This document shows, one piece after another, positions 6,413 to 9,316 of a DNA stretch of 9,316 nt. This DNA is from CAZGVW01 sp964529265 (lineage in GTDB: Bacteria > Planctomycetota > Phycisphaerae > Phycisphaerales > UBA1924): NCBI GenBank assembly GCA_964529265.1, contig CAZGVW010000119.1, positions 1-9,316 on the forward strand, written 5' to 3'. Under the pieces are notes generated by a model, which was given only the letters and a program-made list of their open reading frames with translations, was not told the origin of the DNA and did no database searches. A program made the translations under genes and the position numbers. Position 1 is the first letter of the stretch. Each line of letters opens with the position of its first letter.

Positions 6413-9316
6413 TCAGTGAAAATCACGCGACAGCGAGGCGAGGGCCGGCAACTGGGCGTCCAGGCTCATGAACCGCGCCGCGTGGACATGCACAACCTCG
6501 CCCTCGCGCTCGACCCGGCCCTCCACCAGCAGCGATGCGCTCAGGCGGATGATCCGCCGAAACCGCTCATACACGTCCGACCACACCACCAGGTTGGCGA
6601 TGCCCGATTCATCCTCCAGCGTGATGAACACCACGCCGGAGGCGGTCGATGGCCGCTGGCGCACCAGCACCACGCCCGCCATGCGCACCAGCCTCCCCTG
6701 CGGACACCGCGCGGGATCGCGCAGTTCGCTCGATGGGATCGCTCCGCGCCGCTCCAAGCCTTCCCGCAGGAACGAGATCGGGTGCTCCCGCAGCGTCAGG
6801 CCGGTGAACGCGTAATCGTGCAGCGTGCGATCGGGAGCGGAGACCGATGGCAGCGATTCGCGCCCCAGCAGTTCGATTCGATCGCTCACCCCCGCATCGA
6901 AGAGCGGCAGCCGCTCATCGCGCAGCGTGCGCACCGCCCACAGCGCCGCCTGGCGATCGACGCCCATGGACCCGAAGGCGTCCGCCCGCGCGAGGCATCG
7001 CATCGCCCGCACGCTCGCGCCGCTGATGCGCCACAGGGTCTCGATTGCGGTGAACCGCCCGCGCCGTTGAACGACGGCACGGATGCGATCGGCGTCGGCC
7101 TGCGGCAACCCCTTCACCAGCCGCATGCCGAGGCGGAGCGCCGGTTTCTGCGCCCCCTCCAGGCTGCAATCCCACCGGCTGTGGTTCACGTCGATCGGCC
7201 GAACCTCGACGCCATGCTCGCGCGCATCCCGCACGATCTGCGCCGGCTGGTAGAACCCCATCGGCTGGCTGTTGATCAGGGCCGCGGCAAACGCCGCCGG
7301 CTCATGGTGCTTCAGCCAGCACGAGACATAGACCAGAATCGCGAAACTTGCCGCGTGCGACTCCGGAAATCCGTACTCGCTGAAGCCCTTGATCTGCTCG
7401 AAGCATCTCGCGGCGAACTCGGGCGGATAGCCGCGGGCGATCATCCCGCCGATCAGTTTCTCGCCGAAGCGGTAGATGAGATCGCCCTTGCGCTTCCACG
7501 CCGCCATCGCTCGCCTGAGTTTGTCGGCCTCATCCGGCGTGAATCCCGCGGCGACGATCGCCAGTTGCATCGCCTGCTCCTGAAACAGCGGCACGCCCAG
7601 CGTCCGCCCCAGCACGCGCTCGACGTCCGCGTTGGGGTACGTCGCCGGCTCCTCGCCGCTGCGACGGCGCAGGTATGGATGCACCATCTTGCCCTGAATG
7701 GGCCCGGGGCGCACGATCGCCACCTCGATGACGAGGTCGTAGAACTCCTTCGGCTTCAGCCGCGGCAGCATGGACATCTGCGCCCGGCTCTCGATCTGAA
7801 ATACGCCGATGGTGTCCGCCCGCTGGATCATCTCGTAGACGTCCGGATCCTCGGCGTATTCGCCCATGACCCGCCCGATGGTGAGCGGTTCGCCGCGGTG
7901 GCCCTGCACCTCTCCGAACGCCTTGCGGATGCACGTGAGCATGCCGAGGCCCAGCACATCCACCTTGAGGATGCCGAGGGCATCGATGTCGTCCTTGTCC
8001 CACTCGATGACGGTGCGGTCCTCCATCGCCGCGTTCTCGATGGGAACCAGTTCGCACAGCGGCGTGCGCGTCATCACGAAGCCGCCGACGTGCTGCGAGA
8101 GGTGGCGCGGAAACCCCTGCATCTCGCGCGTCAGCGCGAGCACGAGGCGGATCGTCGGATCATCGGGATTCAGCCCCGCCTCGCGTGTCCGCCGCTCGTT
8201 CGGCTTCTCGCCCCACAGGTCGAGATTGCGGGCGAGCGCATCCACGCAGTCCTGCGGCAGCCCCATGGCCTTGCCGATGTCGCGCACGGCGCTGCGCCCG
8301 CGGTACGAGATGACCTCCGCGGTGAGCGCGGCCCGGTCCCGTCCGTAGCGCGCATAGATGTACTGAATCACCTCCTCACGACGCTCGTGCTCGAAATCGA
8401 TGTCGATGTCGGGCGGCTCCTTCCGCTCGCGGCTGATGAAGCGCTCGAACAGCAGGCTGAAGCGCGAGGGATCGACCTCCGTGACGCCGAGGCAGTAGCA
8501 CACGGCGGAGTTGGCCGCGCCGCCGCGACCCTGGCACAGAATCCCCTTCGATCGCGCGAAGCGCACGATGTCGTGACAGGTGAGGAAATAGGGCTCGTAG
8601 CGCAACTCCGCGATCAGGGCGAGTTCATGGTCGAGCGAAGTGCGCACCTTCTCCGGCGTCCCATCCGGATATCGCGCCTTGGCGCCCTGCTCGCACAGGG
8701 CGCGCAGGTGCTGAGTCGGCGAAGCGCCCGGGGGGCACGGCTCATCCGGGTACTCGTATCGAAGTTGATCGAGGCTGAACGCCGCGGCCCGGCCCGCGAT
8801 CTCCTTCGTGCGCGCCACCGCGCCGGGATAGGCGCTGAACAGGCGGGCCATGTCGTGCGGATCCTTCAGATGCCGCTCGGCGTTGGCGCGCAGGCGGAAC
8901 CCGGCGTTCTGAATCGTGCAGCCGTGGCGGACGCAGGTCAGCGCATCCTGAAGCGCGTGGCGGTGCGGGCTGTGGTAATGCGCATCGTTGATCGCGACAA
9001 GCGGCGTGCGCGCAGATTCGGCGAGATCGGCCAGCGCGCGGAGCCGCGCGGCGTCATCCGGCCCGTACAGACACGACGCCGCGAGGGACAGGCGATCGTC
9101 ATCGAACACAGCCCGCAGCCGGCGCAGCGCCTCCGCAAACTCCTCCCCCACTTCTTCGAGAGGCATTTCCGGGGGCGGAGGCGCCACGATCGCAAGAAAC
9201 CCATCCTGATGCTCGACAAGGTCCTGAAGCGTGAGGTGGCACTCGCCCTTGGCCGCGCGGCGCTTGCCGAGCGTGAGCAATCTGCACAGGCCGCCGTACG
9301 CAGCGCGGGTTGTCGG
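6413..9316 (-). CDS. dnaE2: Error-prone DNA polymerase DnaE2/ImuC (N-terminus outside the window)
   Basis: The frame is open from the right edge to TGA at 6413, giving 967 visible residues. DnaE2 is the C-family translesion polymerase that, usually with ImuA and ImuB, performs damage-induced mutagenesis. The visible part begins at AAYGGLCRLLTLGKRR, a point inside the PHP domain, so about 90-100 residues are missing by comparison with the family. Next come INDAHYHSPHRH (about 109-120), GRGGAANSAVCYCLG (about 263-277), the catalytic aspartates of PDIDIDF (about 302-308) and of KVDVLGLGML (Asp453), PLFQEQAMQ (about 576-584), and the DnaE2-typical NSQPMGFYQPA (about 682-692). An OB-fold lies at about 876-935, and the protein ends in SRDFH, as many DnaE2 proteins do. 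The TTG at 9280 is internal, not the start. imuA and imuB are not in the window. The promoter, and any LexA site, would lie beyond the edge. Confidence 0.96.
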   Translation of the reverse strand, partial: PTTRAAYGGLCRLLTLGKRRAAKGECHLTLQDLVEHQDGFLAIVAPPPPEMPLEEVGEEFAEALRRLRAVFDDDRLSLAASCLYGPDDAARLRALADLAESARTPLVAINDAHYHSPHRHALQDALTCVRHGCTIQNAGFRLRANAERHLKDPHDMARLFSAYPGAVARTKEIAGRAAAFSLDQLRYEYPDEPCPPGASPTQHLRALCEQGAKARYPDGTPEKVRTSLDHELALIAELRYEPYFLTCHDIVRFARSKGILCQGRGGAANSAVCYCLGVTEVDPSRFSLLFERFISRERKEPPDIDIDFEHERREEVIQYIYARYGRDRAALTAEVISYRGRSAVRDIGKAMGLPQDCVDALARNLDLWGEKPNERRTREAGLNPDDPTIRLVLALTREMQGFPRHLSQHVGGFVMTRTPLCELVPIENAAMEDRTVIEWDKDDIDALGILKVDVLGLGMLTCIRKAFGEVQGHRGEPLTIGRVMGEYAEDPDVYEMIQRADTIGVFQIESRAQMSMLPRLKPKEFYDLVIEVAIVRPGPIQGKMVHPYLRRRSGEEPATYPNADVERVLGRTLGVPLFQEQAMQLAIVAAGFTPDEADKLRRAMAAWKRKGDLIYRFGEKLIGGMIARGYPPEFAARCFEQIKGFSEYGFPESHAASFAILVYVSCWLKHHEPAAFAAALINSQPMGFYQPAQIVRDAREHGVEVRPIDVNHSRWDCSLEGAQKPALRLGMRLVKGLPQADADRIRAVVQRRGRFTAIETLWRISGASVRAMRCLARADAFGSMGVDRQAALWAVRTLRDERLPLFDAGVSDRIELLGRESLPSVSAPDRTLHDYAFTGLTLREHPISFLREGLERRGAIPSSELRDPARCPQGRLVRMAGVVLVRQRPSTASGVVFITLEDESGIANLVVWSDVYERFRRIIRLSASLLVEGRVEREGEVVHVHAARFMSLDAQLPALASLSRDFH

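Noticed and set aside
9278..9280. TTG at 9280 as the true start of dnaE2
   Set aside because: The frame continues to the window edge, and the upstream residues (AAYGGLCR) match the DnaE2 PHP domain, so this Leu is internal.

Overview
The window is GC-rich, densely packed bacterial chromosome holding seven protein genes, two of them cut by the window edges, and one tRNA gene. Spacers are short; the longest is 220 bases. The start of the window reads as the C-terminal part of an HflX-type GTPase. Its form, together with the base composition and the mix of genes, suggests a planctomycete-like organism (Phycisphaerae or a relative). That placement is inference from recalled sequence style and was not tested by a search.

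Layout. On the plus strand, 1-474 is the 3' end of the HflX-like gene. It converges on a minus-strand pair: an AraC-family regulator (3203-2286) and a secreted TPR plus S41-type protease-like protein (2289-514). These two share an ATGA stop/start overlap, so they are very likely co-translated. A plus-strand tRNA-Thr(CGU) at 3424-3496 is divergent from the AraC gene. The 220-base spacer between them holds a possible tRNA promoter, three helically phased direct repeats and a G-rich tract. The rest of the window is one minus-strand run: DnaE2-type error-prone polymerase (9316-6413, 5' end outside the window), SRAP/YedK-type protein (6388-5705), DUF418 membrane protein (5635-4280) and a dienelactone-hydrolase-like alpha/beta hydrolase (4161-3520).

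How the genes may work together. DnaE2 (translesion synthesis) followed after 24 bases by an SRAP protein (abasic-site crosslinking) is a DNA-damage-tolerance pair, an association already known for these families. The two genes downstream may simply ride on the same transcript, and a hairpin-forming spacer precedes the last one. The AraC/S41 pair looks like a separate unit with its own regulator.

I found no clearly new system. The points most worth checking are: (1) the SRAP protein has isoleucine where the family's active-site asparagine is expected, while Cys2, Glu and His are kept at the same spacing; (2) the DnaE2-SRAP-DUF418-hydrolase run; (3) the repeats in front of the AraC gene; and (4) the 30-base imperfect dyad between the DUF418 and hydrolase genes.
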